64,000 nt of DNA from positions 22,795,744-22,859,743 of the forward strand of contig OX637393.1 in assembly GCA_951799425.1 (NCBI GenBank), written 5' to 3'. Source of the DNA: Ilex aquifolium (taxonomy: Eukaryota > Streptophyta > Magnoliopsida > Aquifoliales > Aquifoliaceae). This document shows, one piece after another, positions 24,424 through 35,382 of the stretch; position 1 is the first letter of the stretch, and every line of letters begins with the position of its first letter. A program made the translations under genes and the position numbers. The notes under the pieces were generated by a model. The model saw only the letters and a list, made by a program, of their open reading frames with translations. It had not been told where the DNA came from and did not search any database.

Positions 24424-26690
24424 TGTAATACCCCAAAATTTTCTTTTATATATTTATAGAGATATATATATATATATAGTAAATAATAATTGTAAAGATG
24501 TAGATATATGAAGTGACATAAGAATAAACCGTAGGAATAAATGCTATGGAGACAATTTGATTGGGAAGTTACGTGTCAAAGATGTTTAAACTTGGAAAGG
24601 GTAAATAGACAAGTTTCTAAAGGTTTTTAGGTCAAAATAAGGTTTCCATTGAGTCCGGAAGGTCGAAAAACCTTGGGAGAGGTAATATGAGGTGTATTAG
24701 AAGTTAGGAAGTATTTTGGAGTTAAAACACATTTTAGAGAAAATTTGGGAATTTAGGATTTTGGACACTGCTTAGTATTTTGGCCATAACTTCTTATCCT
24801 TAATTCCAATTGATCTGAAATTTTTACAATAGATATTATACATCTAGGGCTACAAAAGTTTATCTCATGAAAATTTTCCAATTCGACCTCTAAATGGGTC
24901 AAAACCGCACTGGAAGGTGAGACAAAAATCTGGCAGTCAAACCGTACCGGTACGCGTACCGGTACCCCGATAAAGCCCAGCCCGATCCGACTGCATGTCT
25001 TTCTCCATTTCTTCCACTATAAATACTTAATGCCGCCTCCTTAAGCCCCATTTCACCACTCCAAACCCTAGGTAGCCTTAGAAAGAGAGAGAGGAAGAGA
25101 AAAACACCAAAAATCAAGAGAGATTTACACCTTGAATAAAATCAAACCCTAGTTTTTCAAGAACCCACTTCTCCACCCATTCTCTCTTCTATACTTTCAC
25201 TTCACCCTCACTCAAACCTCTTAGAACTAAAAGAGAAAGTAGCAAGGGAGCAAGAAAAAGGGGGAAAATGAGTCTTTAAAGCTTGGGTTGCTAGAGATAC
25301 TTGGTTGAGGTAGGGGATTTCTTCCTATGTTCTTACATTGAGGCTAGGGCTACATTATATGTATTCTTTTGGTTTAAAATCATATGTACTTGCTATTAAA
25401 TACATGATTCTTGTTCCTCTTGAAATAAATGCCATGTTTTGAACATTGTGATGGTTGGATAACTATTAAATTTCTCATTTTCATCTTCAAACCTTGGTTT
25501 TAACGAGAAATGGACTTTTCCCTCTATTTTCCCTTGGTATTGCTTTCAAAACTTTAGTGTTTGATATTGTACACCAAAATGTTACTTATGATGATCTCTT
25601 GCTCATTTTCTTCCATCATATTATGAAACATTATATTAGAAATTGTGGAATTTGGTAATTCCTTGAAATGTTGATGAATTGAGAATATGTTGGTTTCCTC
25701 AATTGTATGGTTGTTGTGAGGGACTTGGATTGCCTTCGAGAGATGTCGTAGAGTGTTAGAGGTTAGTCTACCCCAGTGGGGGTGAGATGGTTTCCTAGCA
25801 CTTGTAGTGGGTTGTCATTTGGTAATGAAACCACTATCGTTCACTGGAGTTCGAACAAGGGATAGTATACTTTTCCTAGGAAGGGACTCGTCACTGCCAT
25901 TGGGATGGTAGACGCCCTTTTCTATAGTGCTTGTGATTATGATGTAAATAGGTGGACTAGGTATAATCGTTGGGTAGATTCATGAGAAGCAATCAACATA
26001 CATGGTACGGGGATGAATCAATATACATAAGAACATGAGATTATTATTATTGTTACGAAATGGTTTCCAACAAGTGTTTTTGGAGGTATGGGACTCCACA
26101 AGGACCTGTGGGAAATGGTTATGGTGATAATTGTGACTGAACTTTACGGTTCATTTAAATTCTTGCGAACATTTAAACTTGAGATCTATTTAAAATATCC
26201 TGCTTTTCCTTCAAAATGGTATATATGCTATTTGTGAAAATGAGACCAACCTTTTATATGTTTTTCTAAACCTTGTTGGAGTGTGGGAAGATTTTGCTAT
26301 AGAGCTTCGTGCTCATCCCCTACAAATTACATTTTTCAGATTTGGTGCTAGAGGAGGATCTCAGCATCGACGAGTCAGGGCATTGGGAGGCTCCACTCGA
26401 GGGGAACCTAGATCCCGAGGTGGATATGTAGAGATGTAGCTTCTTTTGTACTAGACTAGGTTATTCTTTTGGACACTGTAAGGTCTAGTTTCTTTTGCTA
26501 TTCCGCTGTGCTACTTTAATTAATTTTTGAGATGTAAATGCCATGGTTGGGCATATTCTTTTGGATAATGATGTAAATATTTTATGGATGATGAATGAAG
26601 TTTAATTTATTTATGGATGATATTAGTGCTCTCATGATATAAATGATTTTAGTATGTAATGCCGTCCAGGGTGTGTTTTGGGGCGTTACA
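24424..26690 (+). mobile_element. G: 3' LTR
   Basis: 2,267 bp. Nearly collinear with the 5' LTR, but its cassette holds one palindrome pair (24943-24964) where the 5' LTR has two, which accounts for the 43-bp length difference. Confidence 0.93.
24943..24964. repeat. GTACCGGTAC cassette in G 3' LTR, one pair
   Basis: Two copies 12 bp apart, followed at once by the CCCGATAAAGCC that follows the second pair in the 5' LTR. Confidence 0.93.
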
Positions 26691-26695
26691 AAGGA
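26691..26695. repeat. G: target site duplication, right
   Basis: AAGGA, matching 17358-17362. Confidence 0.95.
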
Positions 26696-26828
26696 CTCAA
26701 ATGTTGACCCTATGCTTGGTTAAGTAAGGTTTTGATGATAACAAACACTCTTATGTAACTTATCATCATCGCATGAGTTTGGGTGTAAAGTGTTACATAA
26801 GGTTGATGATAAAGCTTGGATAAGCAAT
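26696..26828. other. short unassigned piece, right flank of G
   Basis: Continues the interrupted target of G (AAGGACTCAAATG). No feature recognised. Confidence 0.4.
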
Positions 26829-27165
26829 GTAACGCTCCAAAATCTACCCTGAAAGGCATTACGATCTATAATCATTCATATCATGAGAACAACTAATAAA
26901 ATCGATAAATCAAAGAAATTTCATTCATCATCCATAATAACTAAAGTATCATCTAAAACAAATACGCCAAACCATGACAATTACATCCAAAAACCAAAGA
27001 ATATCTTGTAGTGGAATAAATAAATCATTATATTTAACATTGTCTCATAATTAATCACCCAATCTAGAACATAAAGGAAACATCTCTAAACATCCACCTC
27101 TGGATACACATTCCCATCAATTTAAGCTTCCCAATTTACCTGCTCATCCAATCCCGGTTCTTCTA
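26829..27165 (-). mobile_element. G-like LTR end fragment, reversed
   Basis: On the minus strand this ends as the G LTR does. From 26829 the + strand reads TGTAACGCTCCAAAATCTAC, which aligns with the reverse complement of G's LTR end (TGTAACGCCCCAAAACACAC). It stays alignable, with many changes, for about 330 bp, through CCAACCATGGCA-like and CATCCACCTC-like blocks. Old, truncated piece. Confidence 0.7.
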
Positions 27166-27175
27166 TTGTCCGAAT

Positions 27176-27771
27176 TTGATATTGACAATTTACGTGCAAG
27201 TATACACGATCAACAAGTAATAAAGTGATAAGTAGAGTATCGTTCCCACAGAGAATTATTACTAAAAATTTCCAAATACTAACTTATATCAATTCGATTT
27301 TATTTAAACAATTGAAATTAAACTATGAAATTACTAACTTAAAACTAAATCTAAAATTACTGAACAATGATTGATTTCATCGGATAAAAGAACTTAAGAT
27401 TACAACTTCCCCTAATGCTTCGTATAAATCTTTCCACTCTCTTTCCAGTTAATTGATTAAAATAAGGTGTTAACTGAGAATTCAAAATTAATTATTAAAC
27501 CTCTTCTGATGGTTAGATAAAAATATCTCTTCCAATTAAATTACTATATTCCTATGCAAAATATGTTGAAATAGATTCATTAAGCTCAAATTCTCATAAA
27601 AGTTACACACGGCATATAGGTATATTCCTATCCTATACACAAACCCAGCTATTCAATCCTAAGAATAAATAACTAGACGCATGTCATCATATTCAGATCC
27701 AAACCCTAGAATTCATCTTCCAATTTCATCTAGGAAATTAAATTAATTGTTGGCCAAACAATCATATATTA
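27176..27771. mobile_element. LTR-like fragment Q, the target of E
   Basis: It starts TGATATTGACAATTTACG and contains GCAAGTATACACG and AGTATCGTTCCCACAGAGA. H's LTR has the similar AGTATCGATCCCACAGAGAG. No coding sequence. It continues after E at 60430-60500. Old LTR remnant of unknown lineage. Confidence 0.5.
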
Positions 27772-27776
27772 AGCAC
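27772..27776. repeat. E: target site duplication, left
   Basis: AGCAC here and at 60425-60429, directly outside the two ends of E. Confidence 0.9.
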
Positions 27777-28465
27777 TGCTTGACTTATTCCGTCGACCCT
27801 AATCTCCGAACATCATCCCGTAATATGTGTATGGATTATAAGGATAGGTGAGTGTCATTCTCCCTTGAAATGATACAAGAAATGGGGTAAACGGGTGTGT
27901 GAATGAAACGTGTATGTGTACAAAAGTGCTCCCCAAGCACAGAGAGACTTTCGAGTGTCGTGTTTTACTTGGAATTGGTATTCCAAGGTCGTCTCCTCAG
28001 GGAAGGAAGGTGAATTATGTTGAAGGTGATTTTGGTAAAAAAGGAAAAGTGTAAAAATCTTTGAGTTAGAGTTTTGGTGAGTTGTGTTCTTGATGAAAAT
28101 GAAATGGAAACAAGTGTTAACTAATCCAAATAGGTCATTCCAATGGGAATGTCAAATCAACTCAAGACATTCTTCCAATGGTACATAGACGTTTGATTGA
28201 TTCGTAGGAAGCGCGGGACTTAAACGGAGGTAAGGATTCAAGCATACCCCGTGACAAGTCTACAGTGTATCAAGAACTCACAACCACGTCCACACTCTAC
28301 CTAGTCAAACCAAACCGTCTTACACTACGAGGAGGAATGAAAAAGAGTGGATTTAGCATACCCAAGAGGAATTCTCCCTTGGATTAGCCAACTTAAAGCT
28401 TAGCTACTCATATTTAATGCAAGAACATACTTGAAGTAAAGAGATTAGCACTAAAACTACCTAAA
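27777..28465 (-). mobile_element. E: partial 3' LTR
   Basis: Matches the 5' LTR pieces at 34765-35382 and 48409-48480 (TGCTTGACTTATTCCGTCGA start, CACACGTTT-type microsatellite, GATTAGCCAACTT block). Only the end-proximal part of the LTR is present. Confidence 0.85.
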
Positions 28466-28492
28466 TTTCAAATTTCAAGACGAAGTCAATCA

Positions 28493-29190
28493 ATAATTAG
28501 ATTATTGAACAAATTTGGAATTTGAAAAATTGTTCCTTGAGTAAATGTAAGTTTCCTCCAACAAAGATTGGCACTAAAACTCTCATGGGTGCTTACTCAT
28601 CTCCACTATTCATGTCAAGCACTAAAATGTGAACTCAATCCGCAAATTGTCAAAATTACACATTCAAGGTGCACTTAAGGTTGAGTTCAAAAGTAAACCC
28701 ATATGTGATACTCGAGCATAGGATGAACTTCTATAATGCTCTCATGTATTCAAGGTTCAATGCAAAGATCAACATATCAACAACCCCAAACACTCCAAAT
28801 AAGGGAATACAGATCAACATTCAGATATTTTCACAAAAAAATTTCAAAATTTTCACATAATTTGTAACTTTGTAAACAAAAATTTGTATGATATGTGAAA
28901 GGTGAATTTTCACCTCAAAAATTGGTATTATCAACAAAAATTTCCATAAACATTGGTGTATCATACAAATGGTGCACCTCACCCCCCAACTTGATTCATG
29001 CATTGTCCTCAATGCAACAAAAAAGATATGATATGCAATGAAGGACTGTAAAAAGATGAGTAGAGTTAGAGAACACCTCGCACTTAAGCTTTGACAAAAA
29101 CACCAATATCTGCAACTAAGAAAACAACACTATACGCAATGATAAAGTAAGTAAACATAACCAGTTAAAGTAAGTAAAAACGATTGTACA
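28493..29190 (-). other. E: non-coding stretch after integrase
   Basis: Homologous in reverse to A at about 4540-5215. No gene recognised. Contains the internal polypurine-tract copy at 28980-28992. Confidence 0.7.
28980..28992 (-). other. E: internal polypurine-tract copy
   Basis: AAGTTGGGGGGTG on the minus strand, identical to A 4695-4707 and to A's terminal tract. Confidence 0.8.
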
Positions 29191-29209
29191 CTAAAAACTA
29201 TATGAACAG

Positions 29210-30185
29210 TTAATCCTCCAACAAGTCCGGGTAGACCAGACCCACCAATTCTTTCTCCACCCCTTGACCTTCAAATCTCTTAAAGAATGGCTTAAGTCTT
29301 TGGCCATTGACCTTGAATGTCTTGCCATCTTCGGGGTTTGTGACTTCCACAGCTCCATTGGGGTAGGCCACCTTGACAAGATAGGGGTCATCCCAACAGG
29401 ATCGGAGTTTCCCTTGAAAGATCGAGAGACGAGAATTGTATAAGAGCACTTTTTATCCGGGCTCAAATGATTTCCTTACAATGGATTTGTCGTGAAAGAT
29501 CTTAGCCCTCTCTTTTGAAATTTTAGAGCTCTCATACGCATCTCTTCGAATCTCTTCCAATTCATTCATTTTAAGCTTCCTATTCTCTCCAGACATTCTC
29601 ATGTTAAAGTTCAAGGTCTTGATGGCCCAATAGGCTTTGTGCTCCATCTCAAACGGCAAATGGCAAGCCTTGCCATAGACTAGCCTGTAGGGTGACATGC
29701 CTAGAATTGTCTTATAAGCAGTGCAGTAAGCCCAAAGAGCATCGGTCAACCTAAATGACCAATCTTTCCTATTGGGATTCACCATTTTCTCTAGGATGTT
29801 CTTGATTTCCCTATTGGCCAACTCGGCTTGACCATTGGTTTGTGGGTAATAAACGGTGGAAATCTTGTGTGTGACGCCATACTTATGCATCAAAGATGCA
29901 AATGACCTATTACAGAAATGCGACCCATCGTCGCTTATCATAGCACGAGCCATCACAAACCTCGAAAAATGTTCTCCTTGAGAAACTTGACCACGACCCG
30001 GGGGTCATTATCTTGGTCGGAATAACCTCCACCCATTTGGACACATAGTCCACTGCCAGCAGAGTGTACAGGTAGCCAAACGACACGAGGAAGGGACCCA
30101 TGAAGTCAATGCCCCAACAGTTGAATATCTCAATTACCAACACAAGGGATAAGGGCATCATGTTCCTACGGGTCACACTACCCAA
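29210..30185 (-). pseudogene. E: integrase remnant
   Basis: Landmarks on the minus strand: [62 protein letters not shown], and a C-terminal part like that of A. Zinc-finger remains lie just upstream. Broken copy. Confidence 0.88.
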
Positions 30186-30418
30186 TCTCTGGCACCTATC
30201 ACATTCTTTTCAGAAAGAGTCACAATCTTTTATCAAAGAAGGCCAATAAAAACCTAACTAAAATCTTTGCCAAAGTCTTCTTAGAAGAGAAGTGGCCACC
30301 GCACGCTTCCAAATGGAAAAATGCAAGGACTTCCCGTTGTTCATTTTCTGGTACGCATCTCCTCATGACTTGGTCAGGGCAGTACTTGAGCAGGTACGAG
30401 TTATTGAAGTAAAGTACT

Positions 30419-31948
30419 TCACATCCACCATAAACCTCCGTCTATCCTCCGGGCTCCAATGCGGCAGTATTTGTCCTGTACAAGATTATTGCATATGTTA
30501 GCATACCAAGGACAAACAGAATGAATAGACAATAAATGCTCATCAGGGATAGGAATGTTCTCATCGGCATCTTGCACCACAAGTCGGGATAAATGATCCG
30601 CTACCACGTTCTCAACTCCCTTTTTGTCTTTGATCGTCAAGTCAAATTCTTGAAGGAGGAGTATCCACCTAATGAGTCTCGGTTTTGCATCCTGCTTAGA
30701 AAACAGATACTTCAAAGCAGAGTGATCAGTGTAGACTATAATAGGTGAACCAATGATGCAAAACCAAAATTTATCCAATGCAAATACTACGGCTAGCAAC
30801 TCTTTTTCAGGGGTGGTGTAATTCATTTGTGCTTCATTAAGATTTTTACTAGTATAGTATATTACTTAAGGTCTCTTGTGCACAGCGCCGACCGCGTAAT
30901 CACTCGTGTCGCACATAAGCTCAAAAGGTAAGTCCCACTTGGGTGGTCGTATAATCAGAGGTGTAGTGAGCATGCTTTTGAGTTTTTTAAATGATGCCTC
31001 ACAATTATCCGACCACACGAATGGGACATCTTTGGAAAGCAAGTTGGTCAAGGGTCGAGTCAATGCATTGAAGTCATTTATAAAGCGACGATAAAAACCA
31101 GCATGGCCAAGAAACGACCTGATATCATTGATGAACTTTGGAGTGCAGAGGTTAGAAATTGCATCCACCTTTGATTTTTCAACTTCGATCCCCTTTGCCG
31201 AGACGATGTGCCCGAGCACAATTCCTTGTGTCACCATGAAGTGGCACTTCTCCCAGTTGAGGACCAAGTTCTTCTCCTTGCACCTCTCAAGTAATACTCT
31301 CTCTAAGTTTTCCAAACATCCTCCAAATGAATCCCCGAACACTGAGAAGTCATCCATAAAAACTTCCACAATTTTCTCCACCATATCGCTGAAAATCCCC
31401 ATAACGCATCTTTGAAAAGTCTCTGGGGCATTACACAACCCAAATGGCATACGTCGGTAGGCAAAGGTACTGTAGGGGAAAGTGAAAGTGGTCTTCTCCT
31501 GATCCTCCATTATGATCTCAATTTGATTATAGCCGGAGTATCCATCCAGGAAGCAATAGAACTAGTGTCCGGCTACTCTCTCCAATACTTGGTATAGTAA
31601 TGGCAAAGGGAAGTGGTCCTTTCTTGTGCAAGAGTTGATCTTCCGATAGTCAATACACACTCTTCATCCGATGACTGCTCTTGTCGGAATCAACTCATTG
31701 TCCTCATTTGCAACCACTGTGACTTCCAATTTCTTTGGCACTACTTGAGTGGGACTCACCCATTTACTGTCGACAATCGGGAAGATGATGCCCACATCAA
31801 GTAGCTTGAGTACCTCATCCCTCACCATATCCTTCATAATCGGATTCAACCTTTTTTGTGGTTGTCGGGACGGCTTGGAGTCTTCTTCAAGGTAGATGTA
31901 GTGTGTGCAAATAAGGGGCTTATCCCCTCGATGTCGACAATTTTCCAC
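30419..31948 (-). pseudogene. E: reverse transcriptase and RNase H remnant
   Basis: Contains [46 protein letters not shown], and an RNase H part with [14 protein letters not shown]. Collinear with A 1692-3086. Broken copy. Confidence 0.88.
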
Positions 31949-33423
31949 CCAATTGCTCCCTTGTGCCTCATCAACACTTTCAAGAGATCCTCTTCTTGCT
32001 TCGCCTCCAAAGTTGAGCTAATCACCACCGGAAATGTCTCATGTTCCCCCAAGAATACATATATAAGGTTGGATGGTAATGGCTTCAACTCCAAGATGTG
32101 TATTTGCACATTCGATGGAAAGATATTCTTGTCTTGGTGTGGAAGCTTCTCAAATGTGGGGGCCCATTTTTCTACCCCTTTCATGCTCTCCGGCTCCTCT
32201 TGATGTTCAATCTCCTCTCCCCCAAACTCCAGGGTGCTCCATAACTCCAATTGATCCTTGACCAATGTGTCAATTCTATTTACTTCATGCACTTTTTCAT
32301 CATCCCCCGGTTGTTTGCTCAAATTGAAAACATTGAGATCCATTATCATGTTCCTGAATGCAAGCTTCATAAGACCGTTCCTGCAATTAATCACAACATT
32401 AAATGTAGCAAGAAAAGGTCTATCTAATATGATGGGAATTTGTGAACAAGGGTTAGCAACCGGGTGGGTGTCAAGTACAATAAAATCAACATGGAAATAG
32501 AAATTGTCCACTTGGACTAAGACATCCTCGACTACTCCCCAGGGTGTTTTGACGCTTCGGTCTGCCAATTGAAGAGTGATTGGAGTTGGTTTTAACTCTT
32601 CAAGTTGGAGTTGTTGGTACACCGAATAGGGGAGGAGGTTGACACTCGCCCCCAAATCAAGAAGTGCTTGCTCCACCAGGCAATTCCCTATTATGATGGC
32701 AATGGTAGGGCATCCGGGGTCTTTGAACTTTGGCGATGTGTTTGTCCTCAAGATTGAGCTCACTTGCTCGGTGAGGAATGCCTTCTTGTGAACATTCAAT
32801 TTTCTCTTCACTGTGCACAAGTCTTTCAAGATCTTGGCACATGACAGGATTTGCTTTATGGCATCGAGGAGTGGGATGTTGATCTTAACCTGCTTGAACA
32901 TCTCAATGATATAAGAATAGTTAGCCACCTTCATGGGTGGCTTCAAACAATTTGGGAAAGGGGCCGGAATGAAGGATGCATAAACACTTTCATCAACATT
33001 TTTTTCTTTTTCACTCACCTCACCCCCCTTGGAGTCACCCTTAGTCTCTTTCTCTTTTGGTAATGTGGCTTTGGGTGAGAATTTTTGCACAATGATTTTA
33101 TCTATTTGTTTGCCACTCCGAAGGGTGGTGACCGCCTTGAGTTGCTCACAACTCTCTTTAGTGGATTCGGACGACTCAATGACATGTTGGCCTCTAGGGT
33201 TTTCTTGGGGTTGACCGGGGAATTTCCCCTTCTCTTGTTGTGATGTCCCTATGGAATTGGTCAAATTCGTGAGTTGAGTCCGAATGTCATTAAAAGTTGC
33301 AGCATTGCCGATTAGACGGGGAGTATTGAGAGCTAGACGATTAACCTTGACCTTGGTATTGATTTTGCTTAGGAGGCATGGGAGGTGAATATGCATTAGA
33401 ACCGTGAGGAGTGGGGTTCTCAT
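31846..33423 (-). pseudogene. E: gag tail and protease
   Basis: A long open stretch (525 codons) covering the gag tail, the linker with VTTLRSGKQIDK, and the retropepsin region (ALLDLGASVNLLPYSVYQQL, FYFHVDFIVLDTHPVANP). It is the best-preserved coding part of E and aligns with A 474-1500 and with the second half of the H gag-protease ORF. Confidence 0.85.
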
Positions 33424-34615
33424 TCTTCCAACTAAAGTTCGGGTGATTACTCCAACCCGGATTGTAAGTGTTTGAGTGCGAGGAGAATGATTGCCTCATT
33501 TGGTTAAAGGCATTGACTTGCTCATGGTACACTTCTTTAAGTGCCGGAATGTTAGGGCACTCCGATATGGAATGCTCAACACTCTCACAGATAGAGCAAA
33601 ACTCCTCGGTCTTTGAGACATTAGACACCTCATGTCTCATATTGACCTCTAAACTCTCCACCTTCTGAGACAATTTAGTGATTTTAGAAAGCAAGTATTC
33701 CCCGTCCCTTAAATAATACATCCCTCCCCCGCTTGGTTAACTACTACCAGGAGAAGACCTCGGTACATCGGTGGGATCCGTAATATCCCAAGATTGTGGA
33801 TTTTGTGCCAATGTACTAAAGTAGTCTAGGGCCTCATCGGGATCCTTGTTTAAGAACTTCTCGTTGCACATCATGTCAATGAATTGTCGATGGCCTGGTG
33901 TAATCCCTTCATAGAAGAAACTCACCAATTGTCATGATTCAAAACCATGATGTGGAATGGATTGTAACAATTCTTTGTAGCGATCTCAATAGTGATAAAA
34001 TTGCTCATTGGGCTTTTTCAAAAAAATTTGGATTTGCTTTTTAAGAGCGGTGGTTTTAGGCACGGGAAAAAATTTGTTCAAAAACTCGGAAAGCATTTGT
34101 GCCCAAGAGGTTATGGATCGAGGCCTCAAGGAATTCAACCAATTTTTGGCTTTGTCCTTAAGGAAAAAGGGAAACAATTTCAAGCGAGCTATGTCTTCCA
34201 TAGCATGATTAGTGAGGAAGGTTGCAACTATGTCCTCGAATTCCTTAATATGCAAGTAAGGATTCTCTCTTTCAATTATGTGGAATGTAGGAAGTAGTTG
34301 CAACATTCCTGGCTTAACTAGGAAGGCATGAGCTTGGACCGGTAAGAGAATGCATGAGGGAGTGGTGCTCCGAGTGGGATGGAGATAATCCCGCATTGAC
34401 CTCGCCGGAGGATCAATGTGGATATTGTTCCCTTCATTCCGAGGAGGGAAATGCATTCTAGGGTTTTGCATTCCCCCACCCCTTGGGACATTAGCCTCCT
34501 CATTCTCAAAATTATCACCGGCATCCTTGGGTGGGTCTTGGTCAATATTCATGTTGGGGTCTAAGGGTTGCCTAACCAATCTATTTTGGTCGTCCCATCC
34601 CCACATGCAAAACAA
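33341..34615 (-). pseudogene. E: gag remnant
   Basis: Athila gag landmarks: RDYLHPTRSTTPSCILLP, LPTFHIIERENPYLHIKEFE, RLKLFPFFLKDKAKNWLNSL, and a knuckle-like CSICESVEHSISECP. The homologous H ORF has REYLHPTRTNVPSC at the same place. Broken copy. Confidence 0.88.
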
Positions 34616-34742
34616 TATCTACAATTGAAAAACAAGTAAAAAAAAGTATATACAAGGAGCAACGTACCTCAGCCCATAATGAGAATTCACGAGACTTACC
34701 TCTGTTGTCCGAAAATCACCTTCTTGATTCAACGCTTTGCCT

Positions 34743-34760
34743 TCCCCAGCAACGGTGCCA
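34743..34760 (-). other. E: primer binding site (tRNA-Asp type)
   Basis: On the minus strand TGGCACCGTTGCTGGGGA, 4 bp from the 5' LTR. It is close to the 3' end complement of plant tRNA-Asp, usual for Athila. Confidence 0.85.
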
Positions 34761-34764
34761 AAAA

Positions 34765-35382
34765 TGCTTGACTTATTCCGTCGACCCTAATCTCCGAACA
34801 TCATCCCGTAATATGTGTATGGCTTATACGGATAGGTGAGTGTCATTCCCCCTCAGAATGATGCAAGAAATGGGGTAAACGGGTGTGTGAATGAAACGTG
34901 TGTGTGTGTGTGTGTACAAAAGTGCTCCCCAAGCGCAGAGAGACTTTCGAGTATCATGTTTTACTTGGAATTGGTATTCCAAGGTCGTCTCCTCAGGGAA
35001 GGAAGGTGAATTATGTTGAAGGTGATTTTGGTAAAAAAAGAAAAGTGTAAAAATATTTGAGTTTGAGTTTTGGTGAGTTGTGTTCTTGATGAAAATGAAA
35101 TGGAAACAAGTGTTGGCTAATCCAAAGAGGTCATTCCAATGGGAATGCCAAATCAACTCAAGACATTCTTCCAATGGTGCATAGAGGTTTGATGGATTCT
35201 TAGGAAGCGCGAGACTTAAACGAAGGTGAGGATTCAAGCATACCCCGTGACAAGTCTACGGTGTATCAAAAACTTACAACCACGTCCACACTCAACCTAG
35301 TTAAACCAAATTGTCTTACACTACGAGGAGGAATGAAAAAGAGTGGATTTAGCATACCCAAGAGGAATTCTCCCTTGGATTA
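34765..35382 (-). mobile_element. E: 5' LTR, inner piece
   Basis: TGCTTGACTTATTCCGTCGA onward to the F insertion. The last five bases, GATTA (35378-35382), are F's left target duplication. Contains a GT microsatellite at about 34898-34915. Confidence 0.9.

Larger units (their letters stand above)
17363..26690 (+). mobile_element. complete Tekay/Del-type LTR retrotransposon G
   Basis: 9,328 bp, with TGTAATACC to GCGTTACA LTRs at both ends, a 5-bp target duplication, an initiator-Met tRNA primer site, one uninterrupted gag-pol ORF, a polypurine tract and a C-terminal chromodomain. It looks whole. By eye the LTRs differ at about 1-1.5% of positions plus one cassette-length difference. At a commonly used plant rate near 1.3e-8 per site per year that suggests roughly half a million years; the rate for this host is unknown. 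It is inserted in the R remnant. Confidence 0.93.

Noticed and set aside
27003-27016. CTTGTAGTG as the missing right terminus of the CACTA element
   Set aside because: It lies beyond G in a G-like LTR fragment, lacks the A/T run expected of the TIR, and no subterminal repeats precede it.
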